Source of the DNA: Betaproteobacteria bacterium
Lineage (GTDB): Bacteria > Pseudomonadota > Gammaproteobacteria > Burkholderiales > Usitatibacteraceae
Assembly: GCA_012274175.1 (NCBI GenBank)
Contig: JAAOZZ010000282.1
Coordinates: 1 to 7,944 of the forward strand
Direction of reading: 5' to 3'
Length of the DNA stretch: 7,944 bases
Positions 1 to 7,944 of this stretch are shown here, piece after piece. Position 1 is the first letter of the stretch, and each line of letters opens with the position of its first letter. The notes beneath the pieces were generated by a model. The model was not told the DNA's origin, searched no databases, and saw only the letters and a list, made by a program, of their open reading frames with translations. The position numbers were made by a program, and so were the translations under genes.

Positions 1-2
1 AT

Positions 3-860
3 CCCGATCACCGGCCGTGGCCGTGGTGGCCGCCGGGGCCCCGGGCGGCCGAACCCCCCGCCGCGCCGTCCAGCGACGCGAGCTACGGGCGCAGCGTGGA
101 TCCGGCCGACCTCGACGTCACCCACGGCGTCGTGCTGTACCTGGAGGACATTTCCGTCAGCTTCGACGGCTTCAAGGCGCTGGACGGGCTCTCGCTCGCC
201 ATCGATGCGGGGGAGCTGCGCTGCGTGATCGGCCCCAACGGGGCCGGCAAGACCACGATGATGGACGTCATCACGGGCAAGACGCGCCCCGACCACGGCA
301 GCGCCTACTTCGGCCAGACCATCGACCTCACGCGCCTGGCGGAGGCGCAAATCGCCCACGCCGGCATCGGGCGCAAGTTCCAGAAGCCGACCATCTTCGA
401 GAATCACACCGCGTTCGAGAACCTGGAGCTCGCGATGAAGGCGGACAAGCGCGTGCGGCGCACGCTCTTCGCGCGGCTCACGAGCGAGGAAGGCGACCGC
501 ATCGCCGCGACCCTCGAGCGCGTGCGCCTCCAGGCGAGCGCGGCTCGGCCCGCGGGGCTCCTTTCCCACGGCCAGAAGCAATGGCTCGAGATCGGCATGC
601 TCCTCATGCAGGAGCCGAAGCTGCTGCTGCTGGACGAGCCCGTCGCGGGCATGAGCGACGAGGAGACGCAACGCACCGCCGAGCTCTTCCTGTCGCTCGC
701 CGGGGAGCATTCCCTGGTGGTGGTGGAGCACGACATGGCGTTCATCGCCAGCATCGCGCGCACGGTCACGGTGCTGCACGAGGGCAGCGTGCTCGCCGAG
801 GGAACGCTCGACGCGGTGCAGAACGACCCGCGGGTCATCGAAGTGTACCTGGGCCGATGA
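3..860 (+). CDS. urtD: Urea ABC transporter ATP-binding protein UrtD (5' end probably outside window)
   Basis: One of the two cytoplasmic ATPases of the UrtABCDE high-affinity urea importer, a branched-chain amino acid (Liv/HAAT) type ABC system. Numbered from the GTG at 96: Walker A GPNGAGKTT 46-54, Q-loop Gln96, signature LSHGQ 156-160, Walker B LLLLDEP 176-182, switch His212. The stretch from about residue 12 (VVLYLEDISVSFDGF) to the C-terminal RVIEVYLGR is typical of UrtD rather than LivG. The first start codon in the window is GTG 96 (254 aa), which has only a weak upstream GGG. The frame stays open to the window edge with 29 of 31 third positions G/C and encodes SYGRSVDP just before 96. 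Many proteobacterial UrtD proteins have such an N-terminal extension, so I favour a start upstream of the window; GTG 96 is the alternative. A 27-base gap separates it from urtE. Confidence 0.93.
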   Translation, partial: PDHRPWPWWPPGPRAAEPPAAPSSDASYGRSVDPADLDVTHGVVLYLEDISVSFDGFKALDGLSLAIDAGELRCVIGPNGAGKTTMMDVITGKTRPDHGSAYFGQTIDLTRLAEAQIAHAGIGRKFQKPTIFENHTAFENLELAMKADKRVRRTLFARLTSEEGDRIAATLERVRLQASAARPAGLLSHGQKQWLEIGMLLMQEPKLLLLDEPVAGMSDEETQRTAELFLSLAGEHSLVVVEHDMAFIASIARTVTVLHEGSVLAEGTLDAVQNDPRVIEVYLGR

Positions 861-874
861 AGCCCACCGGCGCG

Positions 875-879
875 AAAGG
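875..879 (+). promoter_or_regulatory. Ribosome binding site of urtE
   Basis: AAAGG lies 8 bases upstream of the ATG at 888, in the short urtD-urtE gap. It supports that ATG as the start of urtE and is one of the clearer Shine-Dalgarno sites on the + strand. Confidence 0.6.
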
Positions 880-887
880 CTGACGGC

Positions 888-1580
888 ATGCTCGACGTTC
901 GGGGCCTGAACCAGTTCTACGGCGGCAGCCACATCCTGCGCGACGTGAGCTTCGAGCTCCCGGGCGCGAAGGTCACGGTGCTCCTCGGCCGGAACGGCGT
1001 CGGGAAGACCACGCTGCTGCGCACGTTGATGGGGCTCGTTCCCGCGAGGACCGGCAGCGTGCGCTTCGCGGGCGCGGACCTCACCCGCGCGCGCCCCGAC
1101 CAGCGCGCCCGGGCCGGCATCGGGTACGTGCCCCAGGGGCGCGAGATCTTCGCCCGCCTCACTGTGGCGGAGAACCTCGCGATGGGGCTGGCCACGCGCT
1201 CGCGCACCGAGGCGCTTCCGCCCCGCATCTTCGAGATGTTCCCGGTGCTGCGGCAGATGATGCGCCGGCGCGGCGGCGACCTGTCGGGCGGGCAGCAGCA
1301 GCAGCTCGCCATCGGCCGCGCGCTCGCGATGGGACCGAAGCTGCTGATCCTGGACGAGCCCACGGAGGGCATCCAGCCGTCGATCATCAAGGACATCGAG
1401 CGCGCCATCCGCTCGCTCGCGGCCACCGGCGAGATCGCGATCCTGCTGGTGGAGCAGTACTACGAATTCGCGCGCTCGCTCGCCGACCATTACCTCGTGA
1501 TGGAGCGCGGCGAGATCGTGGCGCGCGGCGAGGGCCGGGACATGGAGCGCGACGGCGTGCGGGAAATGCTCGCAGTATGA
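888..1580 (+). CDS. urtE: Urea ABC transporter ATP-binding protein UrtE
   Basis: Second ATPase of the urea importer, expected to pair with UrtD on the cytoplasmic face of the UrtB/UrtC permease. At 230 aa it is full length. Motifs: Walker A GRNGVGKTT 34-42, Q-loop Gln83 in VPQGREIF, signature LSGGQ 132-136, Walker B LLILDEP 152-158. Where most ABC ATPases have the switch histidine it reads LLVEQYYEFA, with Gln190; LivF/UrtE proteins normally have this VEQ form, so it is not a defect. YYEFARSLADHYLVMERGEIV at the C-terminal end is also typical of UrtE. ATG 888 is chosen for its Shine-Dalgarno and because it gives the standard N-terminus (MLDVRGLNQFYGGSHIL). Only 7 bases separate it from ureD, so uptake and hydrolysis genes appear to be one transcription unit. 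Confidence 0.95.
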   Translation: MLDVRGLNQFYGGSHILRDVSFELPGAKVTVLLGRNGVGKTTLLRTLMGLVPARTGSVRFAGADLTRARPDQRARAGIGYVPQGREIFARLTVAENLAMGLATRSRTEALPPRIFEMFPVLRQMMRRRGGDLSGGQQQQLAIGRALAMGPKLLILDEPTEGIQPSIIKDIERAIRSLAATGEIAILLVEQYYEFARSLADHYLVMERGEIVARGEGRDMERDGVREMLAV

Positions 1581-1587
1581 TGGACCC

Positions 1588-2430
1588 ATGCCCCGGGATG
1601 CCGCTCCTGAAGCCGCGCGCTGGCACGCCAGCCTCGCCCTCGCGTTCGAGCGCCGCGGCGATCGCACCGTGCTCGCATCCCGCCGCCACGACGGGCCCCT
1701 CGTGGTGCAGAAGCCGCTCTATCCCGAGGGAGAAGCGACCTGCCACGGGATCGTCGTGCATCCGCCCGCGGGCATCGCCGGCGGCGACGACCTGGTCCTC
1801 GACGTCGCGGCGGGCGAGGGCGCCGGAGTGCTGCTCACGACGCCGGGCGCGGCGAAGTGGTACCGCTCCTCGGGAGCATGGGCGAGGCAGCGCGTGACGA
1901 TCGAGGCGCGATCGTCGAGCCGCGTCGAGTGGCTCCCCCAGGACACCATCGTCTACGACGGGGCGCTCGCGGACATCGCGTGGGAGGCGCGCCTCGAAGG
2001 CGATGCCCGCCTCGTGGGATGGGACGTCGTGTGCCTGGGGCGCACCGGATCCGGAGAGCGCTTCGGCCGCGGCCGCTGCCGGCTGCACACGCGGCTGTGG
2101 CGCGACGGAAAGCTCGCGTGGATGGAGCGCGGAATCATCGGGCCGGAATCGCTGCTCGCGGCATCGGCCGCCGGATTGGGCGGCTGCACCGTCTTCGGGA
2201 CGATGGTCGTGTCCGCGGGTGCGATCGACGATGGGTGGGTCGATGCGTGCAGGCAACTCACGCCGCGCTCGGGCGAGGCGGCCGTGACGCGCCTTCCGGG
2301 CGTGCTCCTCGCGCGCTACCGCGGAGACTCGAGCGAGGCGGCGCGGGCGCATTTCGTCGCGCTGTGGAAGCGGCTGCGCGCGCCGGTCCTGGGACGCGAG
2401 GCGATCGAGCCCCGCATCTGGCGCACCTAG
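1588..2430 (+). CDS. ureD: Urease accessory protein UreD (UreH)
   Basis: Scaffold protein that binds apo-urease first and recruits UreF and UreG for nickel insertion; in known complexes it is proposed to carry Ni2+ to the active site through an internal tunnel. The 280-aa protein is full length. Family motifs seen: [13 protein letters not shown] 36-48, the [16 protein letters not shown] stretch 52-67, [13 protein letters not shown] 82-94, [12 protein letters not shown] 115-126, GWDVVCLGR 144-152, ERG 180-182, and the C-terminal [14 protein letters not shown]. The ATG at 1588 gives a normal N-terminus but has only a weak GGA 3 bases upstream, so translation may be coupled to urtE, whose stop is at 1578-1580. 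An ATG at 1577 overlapping that stop is in another frame and is not used. The gene is placed first in the urease operon, as is usual in proteobacteria. Confidence 0.95.
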   Translation: MPRDAAPEAARWHASLALAFERRGDRTVLASRRHDGPLVVQKPLYPEGEATCHGIVVHPPAGIAGGDDLVLDVAAGEGAGVLLTTPGAAKWYRSSGAWARQRVTIEARSSSRVEWLPQDTIVYDGALADIAWEARLEGDARLVGWDVVCLGRTGSGERFGRGRCRLHTRLWRDGKLAWMERGIIGPESLLAASAAGLGGCTVFGTMVVSAGAIDDGWVDACRQLTPRSGEAAVTRLPGVLLARYRGDSSEAARAHFVALWKRLRAPVLGREAIEPRIWRT

Positions 2431-2438
2431 GCGGCACC

Positions 2439-2741
2439 ATGGAGCTCACGCCCCGGGAAAAGGACAAGCTGCTCGTCTTCACGGCCGCGCTGCTGGCCGA
2501 GCGGCGCAAGGCGCGCGGGGTGAAGCTCAACTATCCCGAGGCCGTGGCGTTCATCACGGCGGCGATCCTCGAAGGCGCGCGCGACGGGCGCGGCGTTTCC
2601 GATCTCATGGGCTACGGCGCTACACTCCTCACGCGCGCCGACGTGATGGAGGGTGTGGCGGAGATGATTCCCGAGATCCAGGTCGAGGCAACGTTTCCCG
2701 ACGGCACCAAGCTCGTGACCGTCCACCATCCCATCGTCTAG
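2439..2741 (+). CDS. ureA: Urease subunit gamma UreA
   Basis: Smallest structural subunit of the (UreABC)3 urease trimer that hydrolyses urea to ammonia and carbamate. At 100 aa it matches the family length exactly. Diagnostic segments: [21 protein letters not shown] at the N-terminus, [11 protein letters not shown] 29-39, EGARDG 45-50, [20 protein letters not shown] 54-73, and the closing [14 protein letters not shown]. The frame is open far upstream as a shadow of ureD; ATG 2439 is the family start and lies 8 bases after the ureD stop, with an AGGCGG partly inside that stop serving as a possible ribosome site. The active site lies in UreC; UreA contributes to trimer assembly. Confidence 0.97.
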   Translation: MELTPREKDKLLVFTAALLAERRKARGVKLNYPEAVAFITAAILEGARDGRGVSDLMGYGATLLTRADVMEGVAEMIPEIQVEATFPDGTKLVTVHHPIV

Positions 2742-2747
2742 GCGACC

Positions 2748-3052
2748 ATGATCCCCGGTGAAATCAAGGTGGCGGAGGGCCACATCGAGCTCAACAAGGG
2801 GCGCAGGACGGCGAGCGTCGAGGTGACCAACACCGGGGATCGTCCGATCCAGGTGGGCTCGCACTACCACTTCTTCGAGACCAACGACGCGCTGGGATTC
2901 GACCGCAAGGCGGCCTACGGCATGCGCCTGAACATCGCCGCCGGCACCGCCGTGCGCTTCGAGCCGGGCCAGTCGCGCACCGTGGAGCTGGTCGCACTCG
3001 CGGGCGATCGCCGCGTGTTCGGATTCCAGGGCAAGGTGATGGGACCGCTGGA

Positions 3053-3056
<4 letters not shown>
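2748..3056 (+). CDS. ureB: Urease subunit beta UreB
   Basis: Structural beta subunit of urease, 102 aa, normal length. It begins [19 protein letters not shown] and carries the core [19 protein letters not shown] (about 26-44), then [24 protein letters not shown] and the C-terminal [13 protein letters not shown], all typical of UreB. In known ureases this subunit contacts the mobile flap of UreC and is involved in activation by UreD/F/G. It starts 6 bases after the ureA stop. Its own stop overlaps the ureC start in ATGA (3053-3056), pointing to translational coupling that would keep UreB and UreC in equal amounts. ureA and ureB are separate genes here, not fused as in Helicobacter. Confidence 0.97.
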
Positions 3057-4797
<1,741 letters not shown>

Positions 4798-4798
<1 letters not shown>

Positions 4799-5316
4799 TG
4801 ATCGCGATCCGCGCGCGCCTTCCGATGCCCCATGGCGATTCGCGGGACGCGGCCGTCGCGGGCCGGCTCGAGCTGCCGTTCGAGCGCCGGCAGAAAAGCC
4901 GCCAGCGCGCGACCCTCGCCTCCGGGGAGGAAGTGGCGATCGAGCTTGCGCGCGGCCAGGTGCTGCGCGGCGGCGACCGCGTCCTCGCATCCGACGGGCG
5001 CGTGATCGAGGTGGTGGCCCAGCCCGAGAAGGTGGTGCACGTCACCTGCGAATCGCCGCGATCCCTCGCGCGGGCGGCCTATCACCTGGGCAATCGCCAC
5101 GTCGCGGTGCAGGTGGGAGAGGGCTGGCTGCGGATTGCCGCCGACGCGGTGCTCGAACGCATGCTCGAGGGCCTGGGCGCCACGCTCGCGTTCCTCGAGG
5201 CGCCGTTCGAGCCCGAGGCCGGAGCCTACGGCGCGCACCATCGCCACGACAACGCCTCGGGCCACGGCGGGCGCATCCACGAGTTCGGATCGGGCCGGGG
5301 AGAGGATCCGCAATGA
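4798..5316 (+). CDS. ureE: Urease accessory protein UreE (nickel metallochaperone)
   Basis: Nickel-binding chaperone that delivers Ni2+ to the UreD/F/G-urease activation complex in the cytoplasm. 172 aa. It shows the UreE N-terminal domain ([23 protein letters not shown], about 24-46; [17 protein letters not shown] 56-72) and the metal-binding domain with the conserved [11 protein letters not shown] (95-105) and [14 protein letters not shown] (137-150). The C-terminal tail holds five histidines (147, 148, 150, 156, 161), far fewer than the His-rich tail of Klebsiella UreE, so it may store less nickel. The start ATG at 4798 shares its A with the ureC stop (TGATG) and gives the expected N-terminus; the frame is open upstream only as a ureC shadow. 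Its stop overlaps the ureF start. Confidence 0.94.
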
Positions 5317-5972
5317 ATCTGCGCTTGCTGCAGCTCGCGAGCCCGTCGCTGCCCGTGGGCGCGTACAGCTATTCCCAGGGCCTGGAGGCGGCGGTCGAGG
5401 CGGGCGTGGTGCGCGACGGAGCGAGTGCCGCCGCATGGATCGGCGACGTGCTCCACCTCGCGCTGCGGTCGATGGAAGCGCCGCTCTTCCTGCGCATCGC
5501 GGCGGCATGGGAGCGCGGCGACATGGCGGCCGCGGCGCGGTGGAATGCCGAGCTCGTGGCGAGCCGCGAGACCGCGGAGCTGCGCGCCGAGACGCTGCAG
5601 ATGGGAGGGTCGCTTCGCATCCTCCTGCGCGACCTCGGCGTCGAGGGCGCAGACGTCCTCGAGGCGATGGACGAGCTCGCCTTCGCCTCGGCGTTCGCGT
5701 TCGCGGCGGCGGCGTGGAGGATCGACGCGGCCGAGGCGCTGTCGGCGTATCTCTTCGCGTGGATCGAGAACCAGGTGCTCGCCGCGGTGAAGTCCGTGCC
5801 GCTGGGGCAGACCGAGGCGCAGCGCGTGCTGCTCGAGCTCTCCGCGCGCATTCCCGAGGCGGTTGCCTACGGCACCGCGGTGGACGACGAAGACCTCTCC
5901 AACATGGCTCCGGGCCTCGCGATCCTGTCCTCGCGCCACGAGACCCAGTACAGCAGGATCTTCCGGTCGTGA
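5313..5972 (+). CDS. ureF: Urease accessory protein UreF
   Basis: Helical accessory protein that bridges UreD and UreG and gates GTP hydrolysis during nickel insertion. 219 aa, close to family length. Clear UreF signatures: [21 protein letters not shown] (5-25), the central helices with [20 protein letters not shown] (86-105), [17 protein letters not shown] (near 149-165) and the C-terminal [20 protein letters not shown] ending in RIFRS. ATG 5313 overlaps the ureE stop (ATGA, 5313-5316) and has AGGA at 5303-5306, 6 bases upstream. Its stop overlaps the GTG start of ureG. No membrane segments are seen; the alanine-rich stretch around 120-140 is a soluble helix as in other UreF proteins. Confidence 0.95.
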   Translation: MNLRLLQLASPSLPVGAYSYSQGLEAAVEAGVVRDGASAAAWIGDVLHLALRSMEAPLFLRIAAAWERGDMAAAARWNAELVASRETAELRAETLQMGGSLRILLRDLGVEGADVLEAMDELAFASAFAFAAAAWRIDAAEALSAYLFAWIENQVLAAVKSVPLGQTEAQRVLLELSARIPEAVAYGTAVDDEDLSNMAPGLAILSSRHETQYSRIFRS

Positions 5973-6658
5973 GCGCGGGCCCGTCGGCCGGCGGCGCGCG
6001 GCGGGCCGCACTGCGGGTGGGCATCGGCGGGCCGGTGGGATCGGGCAAGACCGCGCTCACGCTCGCATTGTGCAAGGCGCTCAGAAGCCGCTACGACATC
6101 GCCGCGGTCACCAACGACATCTACACCGAGGAAGACGCGCAGTTCCTGGTGAGGAACGAGGCGCTGGCGCCCGAACGCATCATCGGCGTGGAGACGGGGG
6201 GCTGCCCCCACACGGCGATCCGCGAGGACGCATCCATCAATCTCGAGGCGGTGGAGCGCCTCGCGCGCCGGTTCCCCGCGCTGGAGATCGTCTTCATCGA
6301 GTCCGGGGGCGACAACCTCGCCGCGACCTTCAGCCCCGAGCTCTCGGACTTGACCCTCTACGTGATCGACGTGGCCGCGGGCGACAAGATCCCGCGCAAG
6401 GGTGGCCCCGGCATCACGAAGTCCGACCTGCTGGTGATCAACAAGATCGACCTTGCGCCGATGGTGGGCGCCTCCCTCGAGGTGATGGAGCGGGATTCGC
6501 GCCGGATGCGGGGCGAGCGGCCGTTCGTGTTCACGAACCTCAAGACGGGGCAGGGGCTGGATACGGTGGTCAAGTTCATCGAGGCGGAGGGACTGCTCGA
6601 CGCCCGGGCGAAACCGGGGCCAGACCCTGAACCGAACAAAGGCGACACCAGGGTCTGA
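5969..6658 (+). CDS. ureG: Urease accessory GTPase UreG, with repeat-encoded C-terminal tail
   Basis: SIMIBI-class GTPase that binds Ni2+ and powers its transfer into apo-urease. Motifs: P-loop GPVGSGKT 21-28, Cys79-Pro80-His81 (metal-binding CPH in [15 protein letters not shown]), ESGGDN 111-116, [12 protein letters not shown] 138-149, NKID 158-161. The start is the GTG at 5969, overlapping the ureF stop as GTGA with AGGA at 5955-5958; the frame is open further upstream but has no UreG homology there. The protein is 229 aa, versus about 205 for Klebsiella. The conserved end is FIEAEGLL (203-210); after it come 19 residues ([19 protein letters not shown]) unlike UreG, mostly encoded by an inverted repeat that also contains the stop codon. 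The tail uses codons rare in this operon (AAA, CCA, CCT, AGG). The GTPase core looks intact. Confidence 0.96.
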   Translation: MSAGPSAGGARRAALRVGIGGPVGSGKTALTLALCKALRSRYDIAAVTNDIYTEEDAQFLVRNEALAPERIIGVETGGCPHTAIREDASINLEAVERLARRFPALEIVFIESGGDNLAATFSPELSDLTLYVIDVAAGDKIPRKGGPGITKSDLLVINKIDLAPMVGASLEVMERDSRRMRGERPFVFTNLKTGQGLDTVVKFIEAEGLLDARAKPGPDPEPNKGDTRV

Positions 6659-6665
6659 CCCCGGT
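6613..6665 (+). repeat. Inverted repeat with GGGTCTGACCCC core at the ureG 3' end
   Basis: Left arm ACCGGGGCCAGACCCTG (6613-6629) and right arm CAGGGTCTGACCCCGGT (6649-6665) are complementary at 16 of 17 positions, with a mismatch at 6620/6658 and a 19-base spacer. The ureG stop TGA (6656-6658) lies inside the right arm, and the stop of the convergent GFA gene starts 6 bases beyond it. The GGGTCAGACCC/GGGTCTGACCC core resembles a family of dispersed intergenic palindromes in proteobacteria, some of which are associated with REP-type transposases; that assignment is from memory. It could act as a bidirectional transcription end or mRNA 3' stabiliser, but neither side has a U-run, so it is not a standard intrinsic terminator. 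Confidence 0.8.
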
Positions 6666-6670
6666 GCGCC

Positions 6671-7153
6671 TCAGCGGCCGAAGACCTTCGCGCGCCGCTC
6701 GAGGCTTTCCGGCGGCCACATCTCGCTGCTCTTGTAGTACTCCGGGACCGCGGGCATGCCGGGCGGGATCACCACCCAGGGCTGCTTCGAGGCGGTGAAG
6801 ATGTGGATGTCGGGCGGCAGCCGGTCGGGTTGGTCGAGGGTGCCCACGCGCACGAATCGCAGCTTGTCTCCGGCGCCGGCGTAGTTGCTCCAGAGCGCGA
6901 TGCGGCACGTCGGGCAGCGCGCGATCTTCTGGCCCTGGCCGCTGTTGGAGGGCGTGTCCACCACTTCCGGCTCTCCCTGGAGCAGCTTCACGCGGTCGGA
7001 CTCGATCAGGGCGTTGAGGGCGAAGGAGGCGCCGGTCTCGCGCTGGCACCAGCGGCAATGGCAGCAATGCACGAAGAGCGGGGGCGAGGTCATCCGGTAG
7101 CGCACCGCGCCGCACGTGCATCCGCCTTCGAAGGATGCGTCCTCTTGCCCCAT
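6671..7153 (-). CDS. GFA-family (glutathione-dependent formaldehyde-activating enzyme-like) zinc-binding protein
   Basis: 160-aa protein of the GFA/CENP-V fold. Seven cysteines are arranged as expected for zinc binding: Cys12-x-Cys14 (GGCTCGAVRY), the cluster HCCHCRWCQRETG (Cys30, 31, 33, 36) and Cys80-x2-Cys83 (CPTCRIALWS). The C-terminal half has the family's hydrophobic pattern (RFVRVGTLDQPDRLPPDIHIFTASKQPWV shortened in form) and ends PESLERRAKVFGR. Most family members are of unknown function; the formaldehyde-glutathione role was shown for only one and should not be assumed here. The start at 7153 is chosen over an upstream in-frame ATG at 7255 because GGAGG lies 5 bases before it and the residues upstream look non-conserved and overlap the thioesterase gene. 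It follows the thioesterase by 19 bases and converges on ureG. Confidence 0.88.
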   Translation of the reverse strand: MGQEDASFEGGCTCGAVRYRMTSPPLFVHCCHCRWCQRETGASFALNALIESDRVKLLQGEPEVVDTPSNSGQGQKIARCPTCRIALWSNYAGAGDKLRFVRVGTLDQPDRLPPDIHIFTASKQPWVVIPPGMPAVPEYYKSSEMWPPESLERRAKVFGR

Positions 7154-7158
7154 AAAGC

Positions 7159-7163
7159 CCTCC
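7159..7163 (-). promoter_or_regulatory. Ribosome binding site of the GFA-family gene
   Basis: GGAGG on the - strand, inside GGGAGGG (7164-7158), lies 5 bases before the ATG at 7153-7151. It is the strongest Shine-Dalgarno in the window and decides this start against the in-frame ATG at 7255. Confidence 0.75.
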
Positions 7164-7172
7164 CGGTGCGAA

Positions 7173-7561
7173 TCAGGCAGGAACGATCGCGAGCGTGCAG
7201 CGCGACACGCATACGAGGCTGCCCGTCTCGTCGGTGATGCGCACGTCCCATACATGGGTGCGCCGGCCCGCGTGCAGCGGGGTGGCCACGGCGGTGAGCA
7301 CGCCGTCGCGCCGCGCGCGCAGGTGGTTCGCGTTGATCTCGATCCCCACCACGCGTTCCTTCTCCTGGTCGACGTTCATCCAGCCGCCCGTGGAGGCCGC
7401 CGTCTCCGCGAGCGCGACCGAGGCGCCCCCGTGCAGGATCCCGAACGGCTGGTGCACCTTGGGCCCGATGGGCATGCGCGCGACGACGCGCTCCCGGGTG
7501 GCCTCGACGATCTCGATGCCGAGGGTGGTGAGGAGCGTCACCTCCTGGCGGGGCGGGAAAT

Positions 7562-7565
<4 letters not shown>
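7173..7565 (-). CDS. Hotdog-fold thioesterase, PaaI/YdiI-like
   Basis: 130-aa single-domain acyl-CoA thioesterase of the hotdog fold. The diagnostic segment is [18 protein letters not shown] (41-58), with HGG 45-47 and Glu54 in the position of the catalytic carboxylate of the YdiI/EntH/4-hydroxybenzoyl-CoA thioesterase group. [10 protein letters not shown] (74-83) is also typical of that group. The substrate cannot be read from sequence: aromatic acyl-CoA, dihydroxynaphthoyl-CoA or housekeeping CoA release are all possible. The ATG at 7565 overlaps the stop of the aconitase gene as ATGA and has no clear Shine-Dalgarno of its own, so translation is probably coupled to acnA. The GFA gene follows 19 bases downstream, suggesting one transcript. 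Confidence 0.9.

Positions 7566-7944
<379 letters not shown>

Noticed and set aside
17..883. A 288-codon open frame on the + strand overlapping urtD
   Set aside because: Arg/Ala/Gly-rich out-of-frame translation of urtD; the overlapping frame holds all the ABC ATPase motifs.
888..1580. UrtE lacking the ABC switch histidine as a sign of a broken ATPase
   Set aside because: LivF/UrtE-type ATPases normally carry Gln in the VEQ motif at this position.
1577..1897. ATG at 1577 overlapping the urtE stop as a coupled start
   Set aside because: It opens a different frame with Ser/Arg/Pro-rich sequence; UreD homology lies in the frame starting at 1588.
7154..7255. N-terminal extension of the GFA gene from the ATG at 7255
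   Set aside because: The extra 34 residues look unlike the family, overlap the thioesterase gene, and the internal ATG at 7153 has the strong GGAGG site.

Overview
This is a compact, very GC-rich window (roughly 70% by eye). It carries the end of a urea uptake (urt) operon running straight into a complete urease (ure) operon on the + strand, which meets a short convergent gene group on the - strand. The protein sequences (UrtD/UrtE, UreDABCEFG, AcnA-type aconitase) and the very high G/C at third codon positions suggest a proteobacterium, most likely a betaproteobacterium of Burkholderiales/Nitrosomonadales type. That placement is an inference from family resemblance, not a search.

Layout: urtD (5' end probably outside the window) and urtE (888-1580), the two ATPases of the urea ABC importer. 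Then ureD (1588-2430), ureA (2439-2741), ureB (2748-3056), ureC (3053-4798), ureE (4798-5316), ureF (5313-5972) and ureG (5969-6658). On the - strand, in transcription order, are the 3' end of an acnA-type aconitase (7944-7562), a hotdog-fold thioesterase (7565-7173) and a GFA-family zinc-binding protein (7153-6671). There is no gene-free stretch longer than about 30 bases and no RNA gene, IS element or CRISPR array.

How it works together: the UrtDE ATPases power urea import. UreABC is the nickel urease. UreD, UreF and UreG form the GTP-dependent nickel-insertion complex and UreE supplies nickel. Starts and stops overlap by 1-4 bases from ureB to ureG, so translation is probably coupled. All nickel ligands and catalytic residues of UreC are present, so the enzyme looks functional.

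The unusual part is two unrelated palindromic elements that have become part of urease proteins. A 45-bp GC-rich hairpin of the 'PSPxPSPKGEG / [11 protein letters not shown]' type sits in frame inside ureC, adding 15 residues after the active-site region. A separate 17-bp inverted repeat with a GGGTCTGACCCC core covers the ureG 3' end, giving UreG an abnormal tail and supplying its stop codon. I see no wholly new multi-gene system here; these domesticated repeats are the finding most worth following up.
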